A stretch of 55,560 bases of DNA, taken from NCBI GenBank assembly GCA_002382805.1, contig DGAD01000047.1, positions 1 through 55,560 on the forward strand, given 5' to 3'. This DNA comes from Clostridiales bacterium UBA4039 (lineage in GTDB: Bacteria > Bacillota > Clostridia > Lachnospirales > Vallitaleaceae). Position numbers and translations under genes: made by a program. Shown piece after piece: positions 35,035 through 45,763 of the stretch (the first letter of the stretch is position 1; each line of letters opens with the position of its first letter). Below the pieces are notes generated by a model. That model ran no database searches. It had not been told where the DNA came from and saw nothing but the letters and a program-made list of their open reading frames with translations.

Positions 35035-36186
35035 TTATACCTCCAGATTCAGCCATTGTAATGCAATGGTGTCAATTAGAAAGTCATTGCCCCGTTGTTT
35101 TGATTTTTTTTCATAGTGTGCCAACAATTCAGGCTCTTGTAATAATTTTTGAATCGATTGGGCTATTTTTATATCACCTTCAGTTATCTCCTGGGTATGT
35201 TCATCTTGTGCATATTGGGGGATCAATATACCATATTCCCCTTGATGAAGTATTTCTGAAGGACCTGATAAACAATCCACACTTATAATAGGCTTACCCA
35301 AAATCATAGCTTCAGTCATTCCATTTGGAAATCCTTCGTATAAAGAGGACATGACATAAAGATCAGCTCTTGATACATAAGCATATGGATTGGACTTAAA
35401 TCCTAACAAATGCACCTGCTCATGAAGATGATAAGCATCAATTAAGGCCTCCAATTTATGTGTTATTTCCTGACCATTTAGTTCTTTACCCAAAATCAGA
35501 AGTCGAATCTCAGGATCATCCTCTTTTAGATAAGCTATGGCTTTAATAATTCGCCAAAAAGCTTTTTGCCTCGAGATACGTCCTACCGCAATAATTGTTT
35601 TCTTCTTTTTATAATATAAACTGTCCCCACCTATAGATGCCGCTTGTGCCTGTTGAATTTTATGGATTTGATATGGATTATAAATCACCTCTATCTTTTT
35701 TTCATCCAAATAAAAATTATCCACTAAATCTTGTTTACATGCTTTTGATACAGCAATGATCTTATCAGCTTTTTGATAATGCCGTTTAATCTGTTCCTTT
35801 TGCCGCGCATTTAAATTTAAAGATAAATAATTACGCACCGATACAATTGTGTTCTCTTTGCCATATGTTTGAAGATTGAGTGTATTGGCAAGTGATGCAA
35901 AACTAATGACTTGATCATAGTCCTGTTTTTTCTTTAACCGGGCTAATTTCCAGCGATAGCCTATCCAATGATAAAAGATTTTTTTCACAAGATTCTTGTC
36001 ATTATAGTTCTTATTAATTATGTGTTTTGGACCATGATAGATATAGTCGCCTGTATTATTTAACACAATAAGGTCACACTGAAGTTTATCCTCATACTGT
36101 TCATTAAAATACTCGCACAAATTAATGGCCACTCGTTCTGCGCCTCCACCTGTTAATGAACTTATGATTAATGCTATTTTTTTCAT
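35035..36186 (-). CDS. glycosyltransferase family 4
   Basis: A 383-residue GT4 enzyme. It has SSLTGGGAERVAINLCEYF at the N terminus, IAVGRISRQKAFWRIIKAI at the donor half, and SLYEGFPNGMTEAMILGKPII with E-x7-E. It overlaps the upstream gene by 4 bases (ATGA-type coupling). It makes one linkage of the repeat unit; the sugar is not known. Confidence 0.9.
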   Translation of the reverse strand: MKKIALIISSLTGGGAERVAINLCEYFNEQYEDKLQCDLIVLNNTGDYIYHGPKHIINKNYNDKNLVKKIFYHWIGYRWKLARLKKKQDYDQVISFASLANTLNLQTYGKENTIVSVRNYLSLNLNARQKEQIKRHYQKADKIIAVSKACKQDLVDNFYLDEKKIEVIYNPYQIHKIQQAQAASIGGDSLYYKKKKTIIAVGRISRQKAFWRIIKAIAYLKEDDPEIRLLILGKELNGQEITHKLEALIDAYHLHEQVHLLGFKSNPYAYVSRADLYVMSSLYEGFPNGMTEAMILGKPIISVDCLSGPSEILHQGEYGILIPQYAQDEHTQEITEGDIKIAQSIQKLLQEPELLAHYEKKSKQRGNDFLIDTIALQWLNLEV

Positions 36187-37310
36187 ATAATCGCCTCCAC
36201 AATCGCTTTATATTGATGGCACACATGAGAAATACTATGATTTTCTTCAACATAGCGATAACTTGCTTGGCCCATTGCAATCATCTTTTCTTGGTCAAAC
36301 GCTTGAATAAACTGGTTAGCCACCGACAGGTCATTATGGCAATATTGCCCTAAACTGTAGCTGTCAAACATATGATCCGGATTGATGCCAAGAGATAATA
36401 TAGGCGTATGTCCTAATCCAGACTGTATAAATGTATTTGGAAATCCTTCTGCTGATGACGTATTGACAAAAAGTAGTGCCTGATTAAAAAAAGATTGAAT
36501 TTTTGATGCTTCAACATAGGGAATATATTCTATGTTCGAAAGCTCGGATATTTGCTCTAATATATGATCTTTTAGACGAATACTTTCCTGTTGGTTATTG
36601 GTTGGCATAATCATTAAAAATGACCATTGTGGATTTTTTTTTGCCAGCTCCACAAAAAGCTCTGGCCGCTTCATTGGTTGGGCTCTTGCAACCCATAAAA
36701 TATATCCTTGGTCAAAACTTTTTTCAGTCTTTATGTTTTTAGGTACTTCAAATCCATTTTTTATAATTGTGCTTGGTCGTCCGAGTTCATTTAGCGCTTC
36801 TTTTTGATCATTGGTTTGAGCAACTAAGGCTGTTGCGTGAAACAAACCATACTTATACAACCGATAAAACCGCGATCCTTTAAAGCGATAATGTTCAACA
36901 TCATAATTGTAGTCATGGGCCAATCGAAAAATTATTTTTTTTCGCTTAAGCTTTTGATGAATCAGTACTAAGAGGCCAAGATGATCACTTGCCGTTGTGG
37001 TAATAACAACATCTTCTTTAAAAAGTAATATCTGAAAAATCAAAGCTAATTGGCGAATAAGTTTATTTAGTTTCCCCTGTCGTTTATTTAAAAATCTTAT
37101 TTTTTTAATTGCAACACCTGCGAAGACTTTATCTTTTTGACCTTCATCCATAACATAAAAGGATACGTTGTAATTTGGACTCTTTGCCATTTCCAGCGCT
37201 AAGTTATAACAATTAATTTCAGCACCTCCTGCAACTTCTGCTGCTTCATTAGGATAAAATAATATAGTTGCCGAAGGCAGATATATCCCTACCTTAATTT
37301 GTTTTTTCAT
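36183..37310 (-). CDS. glycosyltransferase, GT4-like
   Basis: A 375-residue GT-B protein. It has GGAEINCYNLALEMAKSPNYNV near the start, YILWVARAQPMKRPELFVELAKKNPQW, and TSSAEGFPNTFIQSGLGHTPIL, where Gln replaces the second Glu of the usual E-x7-E motif. It overlaps the polymerase gene by 17 bases. Sugar unknown. Confidence 0.85.
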   Translation of the reverse strand: MKKQIKVGIYLPSATILFYPNEAAEVAGGAEINCYNLALEMAKSPNYNVSFYVMDEGQKDKVFAGVAIKKIRFLNKRQGKLNKLIRQLALIFQILLFKEDVVITTTASDHLGLLVLIHQKLKRKKIIFRLAHDYNYDVEHYRFKGSRFYRLYKYGLFHATALVAQTNDQKEALNELGRPSTIIKNGFEVPKNIKTEKSFDQGYILWVARAQPMKRPELFVELAKKNPQWSFLMIMPTNNQQESIRLKDHILEQISELSNIEYIPYVEASKIQSFFNQALLFVNTSSAEGFPNTFIQSGLGHTPILSLGINPDHMFDSYSLGQYCHNDLSVANQFIQAFDQEKMIAMGQASYRYVEENHSISHVCHQYKAIVEAII

Positions 37311-38739
37311 TTTTTGACACCTCGATTTTTAGATGTGCATAATTATCAGTAAAACGTTGATAGCGAATAATTAAAATTCCAAGTCCAAGTAAGGTCCACT
37401 CATGTATCGTAATTGTTGATGGAAAAAAAGTCCGTCCACTCATTCCTGCTAATAAATACATCACAAAAGAAATGAGAACTGCTAGTAATATATCTCGGTC
37501 AAAAGGAAGTCGATTCTTGATAAATGAAAAGAAAATGTTTAAGTTTATATATGCAAATACAAAAGCATACGTAATGAGTCCAATAATTCCACTGTCCATC
37601 AACACTTCAAAATACATATTATGTGGATGTTCTACATTTAGAATCAATCCATTACGGTAGGCAAAAGACTCCACAATAGAATATCTTCCAATCCCAAATA
37701 ATTTAATACTTAAAGGATGTCGAATCCATTCCCACCATAGCGGTAGCCAAATATCTCCGGATCGTCCGGCAGATAATGTCTGAATATCGGTTCCGGCAAC
37801 CAAGGTTAAAAAACGTGCGTATACCTGTTCTGGTAGAAAAAGCAGCATAATACCAACTGCAATAATTGTCAAAAAATACTTTATATCAATCTTCCCACGC
37901 AACACTCCATAGGACAAAAAGGTAAGAATCACACACACATAGGCTGTCCTGGAAAATAAAATCGCAATGGCAAACAAGGAAAGATAAAATGTCAATTGAA
38001 CAAATCGGTTTTTAGAATTTATATACATGGCCAAAATCAATGGGAATCCCATAATATAAAAATTAGCCAAATCATTTCCATGTAATCCAAGTACCACGCC
38101 AATTTGACCTCGAATCATACTAAAATTCATTTTTGAAGGAACCATAAAAATATATACAAAAATAATCGCTAGTGACAAAACCAACAAAGCCATAATAAAT
38201 CCATCAATAATTAAATGCTTGTCTTCATAGTTATAAAACAGCAAGATCATAAGGACTGGGAATATATTGACTAAAGGAGTAATCAAAAAATTACTCATTA
38301 AACGTAACACGGAAAGATTATCCGACCATGCAATACTAATATATTCAATATAATCTACAGATTTTATAACGGCGATAATAAACACAAGAATATATAGGCT
38401 CAAAATTCCAAAATATTTCATATCAAAAACCGTTTTAAGATGAATCCTATATCGAATCAGCATCAAACCCAACAAGGCAAAAAACAAAATAACATATAAC
38501 TTTACTGGTATTCCCGGAATAATTTGTGTCTGTAAAATCTTTGTATTGACATAGGGAGTCACCATAAGCATAATTGCAACCGAATATTTTATATTGTGAT
38601 ATAAAATAATTGCTGCAATAATGCCTATACAAACCACTAATGCCAACTCCAAGCTCATCGCCGAGAGGAGAACAAATAAGAACCCCATGACGATGATTAT
38701 TCCTTTGTAATAACTATCCCATAGTTTTTTTAGGTTCAT
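37294..38739 (-). CDS. O-antigen ligase/polymerase family protein (Wzy-like)
   Basis: A 481-residue protein with about twelve membrane segments and a large outer loop (residues 330-395) that ends in EHPHNMYFEVLMDSGIIGL, the H-x-H-N-x-Y motif of the Wzy_C/O-antigen ligase family. It would join lipid-linked repeat units outside the membrane. In an operon with a Wzx flippase, a Wzz-like regulator and CpsD, polymerase is the likely role. AAGGAG precedes the ATG. Confidence 0.88.
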   Translation of the reverse strand: MNLKKLWDSYYKGIIIVMGFLFVLLSAMSLELALVVCIGIIAAIILYHNIKYSVAIMLMVTPYVNTKILQTQIIPGIPVKLYVILFFALLGLMLIRYRIHLKTVFDMKYFGILSLYILVFIIAVIKSVDYIEYISIAWSDNLSVLRLMSNFLITPLVNIFPVLMILLFYNYEDKHLIIDGFIMALLVLSLAIIFVYIFMVPSKMNFSMIRGQIGVVLGLHGNDLANFYIMGFPLILAMYINSKNRFVQLTFYLSLFAIAILFSRTAYVCVILTFLSYGVLRGKIDIKYFLTIIAVGIMLLFLPEQVYARFLTLVAGTDIQTLSAGRSGDIWLPLWWEWIRHPLSIKLFGIGRYSIVESFAYRNGLILNVEHPHNMYFEVLMDSGIIGLITYAFVFAYINLNIFFSFIKNRLPFDRDILLAVLISFVMYLLAGMSGRTFFPSTITIHEWTLLGLGILIIRYQRFTDNYAHLKIEVSKNEKTN

Positions 38740-39851
38740 TATAAGCTCCTTAGTATCTGCTCAATCGGTTCAAAATAGTGTCTTTGTTTTTGAATAAATT
38801 CATCATAGTTAAACCCATCCTTTTCAAGCAGCTGTTCTGATTTATTTAACAATGCATCAACATCAATCACAACATCATTTACAAAATATCTGTCTGTAAT
38901 CTTGGCATCTTTAAGAAGATAATGAATTTTACTCTCCATATTTTTATATTGTTTCATCTCAAAAGAAATAAAGGGCTTTTTGTTTAATATAGAAAACACT
39001 GTCCCATGAAAAAAAGAAGTAACAATCAAAGAACAATATCTAAATACTTGTACAAACTCAAATGGATTGAGATTTCCTATAAATTTCGTTCCGTTAAGGT
39101 GTTGATAAAAAGATACATACTCGTAGTGTGGTCCAAAATTGGTTCTATAGGTTTCTACAAGTTCCTTATTGGTCCCCATAAATGCAATAACGGGTTTATC
39201 AAGATCAATACCTGCCCTTTGGATTTTTTCACGCAAATCAATCGCCGGAAATTCAATTAAAAAGGTAGGGTCACTGACAATGTGTATCTCTTGCTCGGTC
39301 ATCGTTGATAGCAGTGTTTTGGTATGCTCATCTCGAACGCTAATTCCCGTATACTGCATCAAATATTCGCTTAATGTCTTTTTCACTTCATCTGGATAAA
39401 GCGCATAGGGCGTTCGATTTGCTGAGGCAGCATAACTAAGCTTTTTGCAGTTTAAGCCACTTGGAAGCCAATAAATATTTGGAAGCGGCAATTGTTGATT
39501 TGTTTTCCAAACTTCATCACTTCCCGTTATAACCAGATCATAATTTTGATGATTAATATATTCTATCCCTTCTTCTAAGCTGTTAATAAGCTTAAACGGC
39601 GAAAGGTGTATGTTCTTTTTCAAAAATCTTTTCATTCGATAATAGTTTAGTAAACTTTTAAAGCGAATATGAAAACGCCCTAAATTATATTTTTTAAAAT
39701 CATGAATTTCACGTTTTTTATAATTAATATTAATTATCTCAACCTCATAATTTGAGTCCATCAGTGCTATCTTTTTATACAAACTATAGGCTTGAAGAAT
39801 TGCGCCATAATTATTTGCCCGATGGAACGTAAGTACCCCTATTTTTTTCAT
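38739..39851 (-). CDS. polysaccharide pyruvyl transferase family protein
   Basis: A 370-residue protein of the CsaB/WcaK family. It begins IGVLTFHRANNYGAILQAYSLYKKI and has DLVITGSDEVWKTNQQLP, KKLSYAASANR, ISVRDEHTKTLL and VTSFFHGTVFSILNKKPFI. These enzymes add a ketal-linked pyruvate from PEP to a sugar, giving extra negative charge. Its stop and the start of the polymerase gene share one base, and its own start overlaps the flippase gene by 4. Confidence 0.88.
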   Translation of the reverse strand: MKKIGVLTFHRANNYGAILQAYSLYKKIALMDSNYEVEIININYKKREIHDFKKYNLGRFHIRFKSLLNYYRMKRFLKKNIHLSPFKLINSLEEGIEYINHQNYDLVITGSDEVWKTNQQLPLPNIYWLPSGLNCKKLSYAASANRTPYALYPDEVKKTLSEYLMQYTGISVRDEHTKTLLSTMTEQEIHIVSDPTFLIEFPAIDLREKIQRAGIDLDKPVIAFMGTNKELVETYRTNFGPHYEYVSFYQHLNGTKFIGNLNPFEFVQVFRYCSLIVTSFFHGTVFSILNKKPFISFEMKQYKNMESKIHYLLKDAKITDRYFVNDVVIDVDALLNKSEQLLEKDGFNYDEFIQKQRHYFEPIEQILRSL

Positions 39852-41116
39852 CGCTTCACCGCCCTCTTAAATGCATTGTAATAAAATTCTATATCTGTTT
39901 TTTTCAAAATTAATGATGAAAATTCAACTTTATACTTTTTCATGAAGACCACTAAAAAAGCCACTCCACAAAAGGAATAGGATGCTAACGAAGCTAACGC
40001 TGCTCCATTAATGTTCATCCTTGGAATAAGCAAAAAATTTAACCCCACATTGATTAGTACTGATACGCTAAAGATCACTACAGAAAGTTTCCGTTTTCCA
40101 TCTGCTATAAACAACGTATATATGAATTTGTAGAAAATCATAAACACATTTCCACTAATAATAATAACAAGAGGTACATATGCTCGAATGAACTCATCAT
40201 CATATAAAAATCCAATAAGCATTCGTCCAAAAACGACGAAAAACAACACCATGAAAAGGGAAAAGACAAAATTAAACTTAATTGCCTCAACAATGGATTT
40301 AATGTCATTTTTTTTTGCATTTTTTCCAAAGAGTACATCTTTAAACGCATCTGGAATCAGCCACAATTGTCCCCCTAAATTTACAGCCAAAGAATAAATC
40401 CCCACATCTTCGAACTTTGCCAGCTCTTTTAGAATGAAGATGTCAATATTGTAATTTGAAGTAATCAATAAAAGGGACAGTAGCGGCAATATTCCCACTT
40501 GTACAGCTTTTTTAAATAGCGCTACATCAAACTTAATCCCTAGGTTAAACACATGAATCTCCAGCATATTTAATTTCACACCGATATCGACCAATTGCTG
40601 TAATAACAACATAAAAAATATAAATAATAAATTGGCTTCAGGTAAAAAGAAATAAATAATAAAGAGCGCCACGGTATGTACAATCGTCGTAATGATTTTT
40701 GATACATTACGGATATGAATGTTTTCAATTAAACACAAAAAGTCCATTTGTCTTGCAGTCACATGAAGTGGTATTAAAAGTAAAAAATATTTATAGTCTA
40801 TTGAAAATGTAAAAAACACTCCAAGGGTTACTATATAATTAAATACCATCTGCCATTTGAAAAATTGAATAAATTTTTCTCGAACATTTGGTATTTTTTC
40901 CTTCTTAAAACTTGAATATCCTTGGTATACTCCTAAATTCATGAAAATAGCTGTCATAATAACTATATTCATGACATAACTATAATGCCCCTTTAACGTT
41001 GCTCCTAAATATCTGTTAATAAGTATTGAATTGGCTAGTCCTAAAAGAACCAAAATTACTTTTGTTCCGATTGTATGAATATAAGGATTCTTTCGCATTT
41101 GCGTTATTACTTTCAA
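39848..41116 (-). CDS. polysaccharide repeat-unit flippase (Wzx-like)
   Basis: A 422-residue protein with about twelve to fourteen membrane segments of the polysaccharide-synthesis/MVF superfamily. Visible are SILINRYLGATLKGHYSYVMNIV at the N terminus, FKDVLFGKNAKKNDIKSIVEA in the central loop, and NVGLNFLLIPRMNINGAALASL, typical of Wzx. It would flip the lipid-linked repeat unit outward. The start is TTG at 41116, well spaced from AGAGGTAG; an ATG six codons later is possible. Confidence 0.87.
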   Translation of the reverse strand: MKVITQMRKNPYIHTIGTKVILVLLGLANSILINRYLGATLKGHYSYVMNIVIMTAIFMNLGVYQGYSSFKKEKIPNVREKFIQFFKWQMVFNYIVTLGVFFTFSIDYKYFLLLIPLHVTARQMDFLCLIENIHIRNVSKIITTIVHTVALFIIYFFLPEANLLFIFFMLLLQQLVDIGVKLNMLEIHVFNLGIKFDVALFKKAVQVGILPLLSLLLITSNYNIDIFILKELAKFEDVGIYSLAVNLGGQLWLIPDAFKDVLFGKNAKKNDIKSIVEAIKFNFVFSLFMVLFFVVFGRMLIGFLYDDEFIRAYVPLVIIISGNVFMIFYKFIYTLFIADGKRKLSVVIFSVSVLINVGLNFLLIPRMNINGAALASLASYSFCGVAFLVVFMKKYKVEFSSLILKKTDIEFYYNAFKRAVKR

Positions 41117-41127
41117 TGAACTACCTC

Positions 41128-41793
41128 TTATCTGTCTTTTGTATAGTAATCAACATAGTTATTGTCTTTTACCTTTGTCAGTACCGTTCCAAGAATTTTG
41201 ACATTTGTACGTTCGAGTTGATTTTTTGCTTCTTTGACATCTTCAATCTTTGACTGATTCGACGCAATAACAAGTACGATTCCATCTGCAAGGGTTGCCC
41301 AAATTGATGAATCCGACATACCAAGAACTGGCGGTGCATCGATTAGAACGATGTCATATTCTTGCCTTGCTTTTCCAATCAGCTCTTTTAACTTTTGGGA
41401 AAACAATAATTCTGATGGTTCCGGTGGTTCAATACCTGAAGTCAAAATATCTAACGTCGGATAATCTGGTACTGATTTAATAAATTCAGAAAAAGGTTGC
41501 GTCCCAACCAAATAATTTGTTAACCCGTTGTTTTTTCTAAGGTCAAACATCTTATGAATCGTTGGTCTTCTAAGATCTCCATCAATGAGCAATGTCTTTA
41601 AAGAATACTTTGCCATGGTAATCGCCAAATTAGAAATTGTCGTCGACTTTCCCGCTCCCTGTTTAGCACTTGTCAACAAAATGACTTTTTTGGGTGAATC
41701 AACGTTTGTGAATCGTAGATTTGTTCTTAATACGCGAAATGCCTCAGCTTCGTGCTCCGTTGGCTGGTGAAATGTAACTAAATTTACATTCAT
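41128..41793 (-). CDS. CpsD/CapB family tyrosine-protein kinase
   Basis: A 221-residue BY-kinase. It has Walker A TSAKQGAGKSTTISNLA at about 40-56, Walker A' LLIDGDLRRPTIHKMF, and Walker B DIVLIDAPP, with a Tyr-bearing tail (DNNYVDYYTKDR) for autophosphorylation. It pairs with the Wzz-like protein encoded just upstream and with the CpsB-type phosphatase at 45764, and sets chain length and amount of polymer. Confidence 0.92.
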   Translation of the reverse strand: MNVNLVTFHQPTEHEAEAFRVLRTNLRFTNVDSPKKVILLTSAKQGAGKSTTISNLAITMAKYSLKTLLIDGDLRRPTIHKMFDLRKNNGLTNYLVGTQPFSEFIKSVPDYPTLDILTSGIEPPEPSELLFSQKLKELIGKARQEYDIVLIDAPPVLGMSDSSIWATLADGIVLVIASNQSKIEDVKEAKNQLERTNVKILGTVLTKVKDNNYVDYYTKDR

Positions 41794-41798
41794 AAACG

Positions 41799-42482
41799 TT
41801 ACCTCCCTTTAAATTTAGGTATTTCCGATAAAACGGATAGCCCTATGAGTTTTTCAATGTCTTCTTTCGTTCGTATACGATTGTCGAGTTTGTGAATTAT
41901 AAAAATAACAATCAGTGCTGTAAGTACAGCAACAATACCTGCTAAAGCTAAGTTAACAAACATGTTCGGTCCTTCTTTGTATCGTGGAACCTCTGCATAG
42001 TCTACAATCTGAATATTATCTACTCCAACAATGTCTTGTGCACGAATAACCAGTGTTTCAGACAACTTATTTACAATCTGTGCCGCCCGCTCTGGGTCAA
42101 CATCAATATATGTTATCTTAACAAAGCGTGACTCTGAAAGAGTTTCGACGTCCAAACGATCGACCATTGTACGATAGTCCATATTCAACCCTAATTCACC
42201 AATAACTTCTCTTGTCACTAATTTTGTTCGCAGTAATTCCCGATAATCCAAGACCAGCTTAGAATCCAACTGCAAGTCAGACATGCTAATGGAAGATGCA
42301 ATGTCCGTATCCTTTCCAATAAAAAGCGTTGTGCTTGCTAGATATGTATCCGGAATATATAAATTTGTGAGTATAAATGTTGTTGAACATCCTACAATGA
42401 CAAAAATAAGAATTAGCCACCACATCTGCAAGATGCTTTGTATAAGTTTTTTAAAGCTGATTTCCTGTAATTCACTGTTCAT
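41799..42482 (-). CDS. Wzz/CpsC family chain-length and kinase-activator protein
   Basis: A 227-residue protein with two membrane helices (about 20-42 and 175-197) around an outer domain. It has IPDTYLASTTLFIGK, LRTKLVTREVIGELGL and VDNIQIVDYAEVPRYKEGP before the second helix. Such proteins activate CpsD and control polymer length. Position directly before cpsD is as in other Gram-positive capsule operons. Confidence 0.9.
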   Translation of the reverse strand: MNSELQEISFKKLIQSILQMWWLILIFVIVGCSTTFILTNLYIPDTYLASTTLFIGKDTDIASSISMSDLQLDSKLVLDYRELLRTKLVTREVIGELGLNMDYRTMVDRLDVETLSESRFVKITYIDVDPERAAQIVNKLSETLVIRAQDIVGVDNIQIVDYAEVPRYKEGPNMFVNLALAGIVAVLTALIVIFIIHKLDNRIRTKEDIEKLIGLSVLSEIPKFKGR

Positions 42483-42501
42483 ATGCTCACCTCTAGATTA
42501 T

Positions 42502-43371
42502 CTATAATACATCAACGAGTTCCACCAAATATCGTCCATAATCCGTCTTTTTCAAAGGCTCGGCCAACGCAAGCAGTTGTTCCTTGTCAATATAGCCTTT
42601 GATATATGCAATTTCTTCTAGACAAGCTATATAAAAGCCCTGCCTTGATTGAATAGTCTCCACAAAGTTGGATGCCCGTATTAGTGATGAGTGCGTTCCT
42701 GTGTCAAACCATGCCATACCACGTCCAAACAGCTTCACTTTTAACGCATTCATTTCAATATATTTATTATGTAGCTCTGTTATTTCTAATTCACCGCGTT
42801 CAGAGGGTTGAATTTGTTTTGCAATATCCACGACTCGATGATCAAAAAAGTAAAGTCCCGGAACCGCATAGTAGGAAACAAGTTCCTTTGGCTTTTCAAT
42901 AATGCGCTTCGCTTTTCCATGTTCATCAAAATCAATAACACCGTAGCGTTCAGGATTTTTTACATAATATCCAAAAATAGTTGCGCCCTCATTTTCATAT
43001 CGCGCTTCCTGTAACTCACCGACAAATCGGGATCCATAAAAAATATTGTCGCCCAATACTAAGCATACATCCTCTTTCCCAATAAATTTTTCTGCAATAA
43101 TAAATGCATCGGCTAAACCTTTGGGTTCCTCTTGTATGGCATATGAAATTTTTAAGCCTAAGTCACTTCCTGTGCCTAATAGCATTTGAAAAGCATGCTG
43201 ATCTTCCGGTGTTGTTATAACCAAAACATCTCGAATATCTGCAAGCATTAATACGGATAAAGGATAATAAATCATTGGTTTATCATAAATGGGAAGCAAT
43301 TGTTTTGATACAGCTTTTGTGACAGGATACAATCGTGTTCCTGACCCTCCTGCAAGTATAATTCCTTTCAT
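42502..43371 (-). CDS. rfbA: glucose-1-phosphate thymidylyltransferase
   Basis: A 289-residue RmlA. It has the signature [36 protein letters not shown], with later [31 protein letters not shown] and [12 protein letters not shown]. It makes dTDP-glucose from glucose-1-phosphate and dTTP, with feedback site typical of the long group. It sits next to rfbB on the same transcript. AAGGAGG precedes the ATG. Confidence 0.95.
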   Translation of the reverse strand: MKGIILAGGSGTRLYPVTKAVSKQLLPIYDKPMIYYPLSVLMLADIRDVLVITTPEDQHAFQMLLGTGSDLGLKISYAIQEEPKGLADAFIIAEKFIGKEDVCLVLGDNIFYGSRFVGELQEARYENEGATIFGYYVKNPERYGVIDFDEHGKAKRIIEKPKELVSYYAVPGLYFFDHRVVDIAKQIQPSERGELEITELHNKYIEMNALKVKLFGRGMAWFDTGTHSSLIRASNFVETIQSRQGFYIACLEEIAYIKGYIDKEQLLALAEPLKKTDYGRYLVELVDVL

Positions 43372-43387
43372 TGTAAACCCTCCTTTT

Positions 43388-44407
43388 TTATGGCTGGGTG
43401 TAATGTGTCACATACCATTCTATTGTTGATTCTAAACCTAACTCAAATGTTGTCTGGGGACGCCAACCTAAGTCCTTTTCAATTTTTGATGCATCGATTG
43501 CATAACGTCGGTCATGTCCTTTTCGATCTTCTATATAGGTAATTAAATCCGGTGTAATATGATCAAATGCTTCTTGACCTTTTAACCTTTCTTGTAGATA
43601 TCGAATAATTTGATCCACGATATCCTTGTTTTCCATTTCATTATGCCCGCCAATATTATAGATTTCTCCTACCTGGGCTTTTTGCAGTACTGTTTCAATA
43701 CCACGACAATGATCTTTTACATAAAGCCAATCTCTAACATTCTTACCGTCACCATAAATCGGAAGAGCTCTATTATTAAGTGCATTTAAAATCATTAATG
43801 GAATCAACTTTTCCGGATACTGATACGGACCATAATTGTTAGAACATCGTGTAATATTTATTGGAAATCCGAACGTATCATAATATGCCATAACAATCAA
43901 ATCTGCTGATGCCTTTGATGCTGAATATGGGCTATGTGGATTAATCGGGGTTTTTTCTGTAAAATATCCATGGGCACCTAACGAACCATAGACTTCATCT
44001 GTAGAAATTTGCAAAAACTTTTTCCCTCGAATAAATGTATCTTCACCTTCCCAATGTTTTTTTGCCACATCTAAGAGGGTTTGTGTTCCTAATACATTCG
44101 TTTGAATAAATATCGATGGATTATCGATACTTCGATCCACATGACTTTCTGCAGCAAAATTAACGACATAGTCTATGTCGTAGGTTTCAAATATAGTATT
44201 TATTTTTTTACGGTCACACACATCGCCTTGAATAAAAACATACGAAGGGTGATGTTGAAAAACTTTAAGATTGTCAAGATTTCCAGCATAAGTCAACAAA
44301 TCATAATTTATAATTTGTATCGTATCATGAGGATATTTTTCAAAAAGATAATGTATATAGTTTGAACCGATAAAGCCGGCTCCACCAGTAATCAAATAAG
44401 TCTTCAT
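43388..44407 (-). CDS. rfbB: dTDP-glucose 4,6-dehydratase
   Basis: A 339-residue RmlB. It has [60 protein letters not shown] with catalytic Asp-Glu, [15 protein letters not shown] and [21 protein letters not shown]. It converts dTDP-glucose to dTDP-4-keto-6-deoxyglucose. RmlC is encoded at 46634, but no RmlD reductase is in the window. Confidence 0.95.
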   Translation of the reverse strand: MKTYLITGGAGFIGSNYIHYLFEKYPHDTIQIINYDLLTYAGNLDNLKVFQHHPSYVFIQGDVCDRKKINTIFETYDIDYVVNFAAESHVDRSIDNPSIFIQTNVLGTQTLLDVAKKHWEGEDTFIRGKKFLQISTDEVYGSLGAHGYFTEKTPINPHSPYSASKASADLIVMAYYDTFGFPINITRCSNNYGPYQYPEKLIPLMILNALNNRALPIYGDGKNVRDWLYVKDHCRGIETVLQKAQVGEIYNIGGHNEMENKDIVDQIIRYLQERLKGQEAFDHITPDLITYIEDRKGHDRRYAIDASKIEKDLGWRPQTTFELGLESTIEWYVTHYTQP

Positions 44408-44446
44408 AGTTACCTCCTTATGGACACGTCTATAGCCTATTACCTA

Positions 44447-45730
44447 CTATAAATCGTATCGTTTTTGTGCAAGCTCCCATAGAAAGTTATCTTTTTCTAT
44501 TTCTATGTCCTTAAGCGTCAATATCTCATCTTGAGCGATATCACGCGTTACTATTGCATTTTCCGCCAGCGAGACCGACAACGCATTTTCTTGTCGATAT
44601 GTTGTATGTTTATCAACTAATCCATAATAATCATAGCCTCCGATGCAGTCTAATCGCTCCCCTTTTTTCAAATCCCGTTTTGCAAACGCAGCCACATCAA
44701 CAAACGCCTCATTTTTCATAGGCTCAATAGTCGACTCTCGATTAATGACCATGTTTACTGCACCAACAAGAATCTCGACAGAGCAAAGATGATAGGGTCG
44801 ATAAAACAAATAATAGGGTCCGGCCCCCATTTTATAATACTGCATATCATTCATGACTTGCGGATGTTTTGAATATCCTATAACAAATACTCCACCTGAA
44901 GGTTCTGCACCCGGAATAATTTCAATGACTTTATTCTTATGAAGAATTCCCCCTTCTTCTATCGGTTTGATATAATTAACAATCTCTTCTAATGTCATTT
45001 TTTGTCCATGCATCCCTCGAACATCCGGCAAATATCCCGTTGCATTACTAACAATCCCCATCTCTATGTTCATCTTGGTTCCATCAGCAAATGAAGATAT
45101 TTTGTATGGATTTTGCTTGTAAGCATCTGACCAAGGCTTTACAGATGTGGGTGTTGCGTGAATATCTGTAAAGTTCTTGAATTTTCCAACCGCTGTAATG
45201 TCAAATCCTAGTATTGACACATAGTCAAAGAGCTGTTTGACGACCCCTGGTTCGTCCCCATCTTGTCCAGAATAAACGACTTGATGTTGGGCGGCCAATT
45301 CCTTCAACTGAGGGCCTATGCAAATATCCATCTCAGGATTTGTAACGATATGCTTACCTGCCAAGATGCTATTATATGCAATTCTAGCACCAAATTCAGG
45401 CGCTCCGGTCGTATCAATAACAATATCTGCATTACTTTCATAGATAAGTTTAGGGTCACAAACCAAAGCAACTTTATTCATCTTTTCCGCTGCTTTTAAC
45501 TCCCCTGTCGTTTGGCATTCCATATACGCAATTTCGCCATGGCATTGACGAAGAATATGATACACTTTATCTAAGTCCCTGGCATAAATCAACGAAATAC
45601 GTACACCTTTCATAAATGATGCCTGGATAATCATACCTCTTCCGATAAATCCGGTACCAACTGCTGCAACTTTTATTGGTTGTCCTTCTTGTTCTAGCGT
45701 ATTTAACTTTTTGTATATTTGACTATACAT
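44447..45730 (-). CDS. homoserine-dehydrogenase-like oxidoreductase with C-terminal SAF domain
   Basis: A 427-residue protein of the COG4091 type. The N-terminal Rossmann domain has IKVAAVGTGFIGRGMIIQA and ADIVIDTTGAPEFGARIAY; the centre has SGQDGDEPGVVKQL and DGTKMNIEMGIVSNATGY; the C terminus is an SAF domain (ENALSVSLAENAIVTRDIAQDEILTLKDIE). Related proteins occur in polysaccharide loci, and their reaction is unproven; a sugar-nucleotide or branched-sugar substrate is plausible. The ATG at 45730 is best spaced from AGGAGGAGG. It lies between cpsB-like and rfbB genes. Confidence 0.78.
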   Translation of the reverse strand: MYSQIYKKLNTLEQEGQPIKVAAVGTGFIGRGMIIQASFMKGVRISLIYARDLDKVYHILRQCHGEIAYMECQTTGELKAAEKMNKVALVCDPKLIYESNADIVIDTTGAPEFGARIAYNSILAGKHIVTNPEMDICIGPQLKELAAQHQVVYSGQDGDEPGVVKQLFDYVSILGFDITAVGKFKNFTDIHATPTSVKPWSDAYKQNPYKISSFADGTKMNIEMGIVSNATGYLPDVRGMHGQKMTLEEIVNYIKPIEEGGILHKNKVIEIIPGAEPSGGVFVIGYSKHPQVMNDMQYYKMGAGPYYLFYRPYHLCSVEILVGAVNMVINRESTIEPMKNEAFVDVAAFAKRDLKKGERLDCIGGYDYYGLVDKHTTYRQENALSVSLAENAIVTRDIAQDEILTLKDIEIEKDNFLWELAQKRYDL

Positions 45731-45763
45731 ACTCATCCTCCTCCTAGCATTCCTCCAAAACAA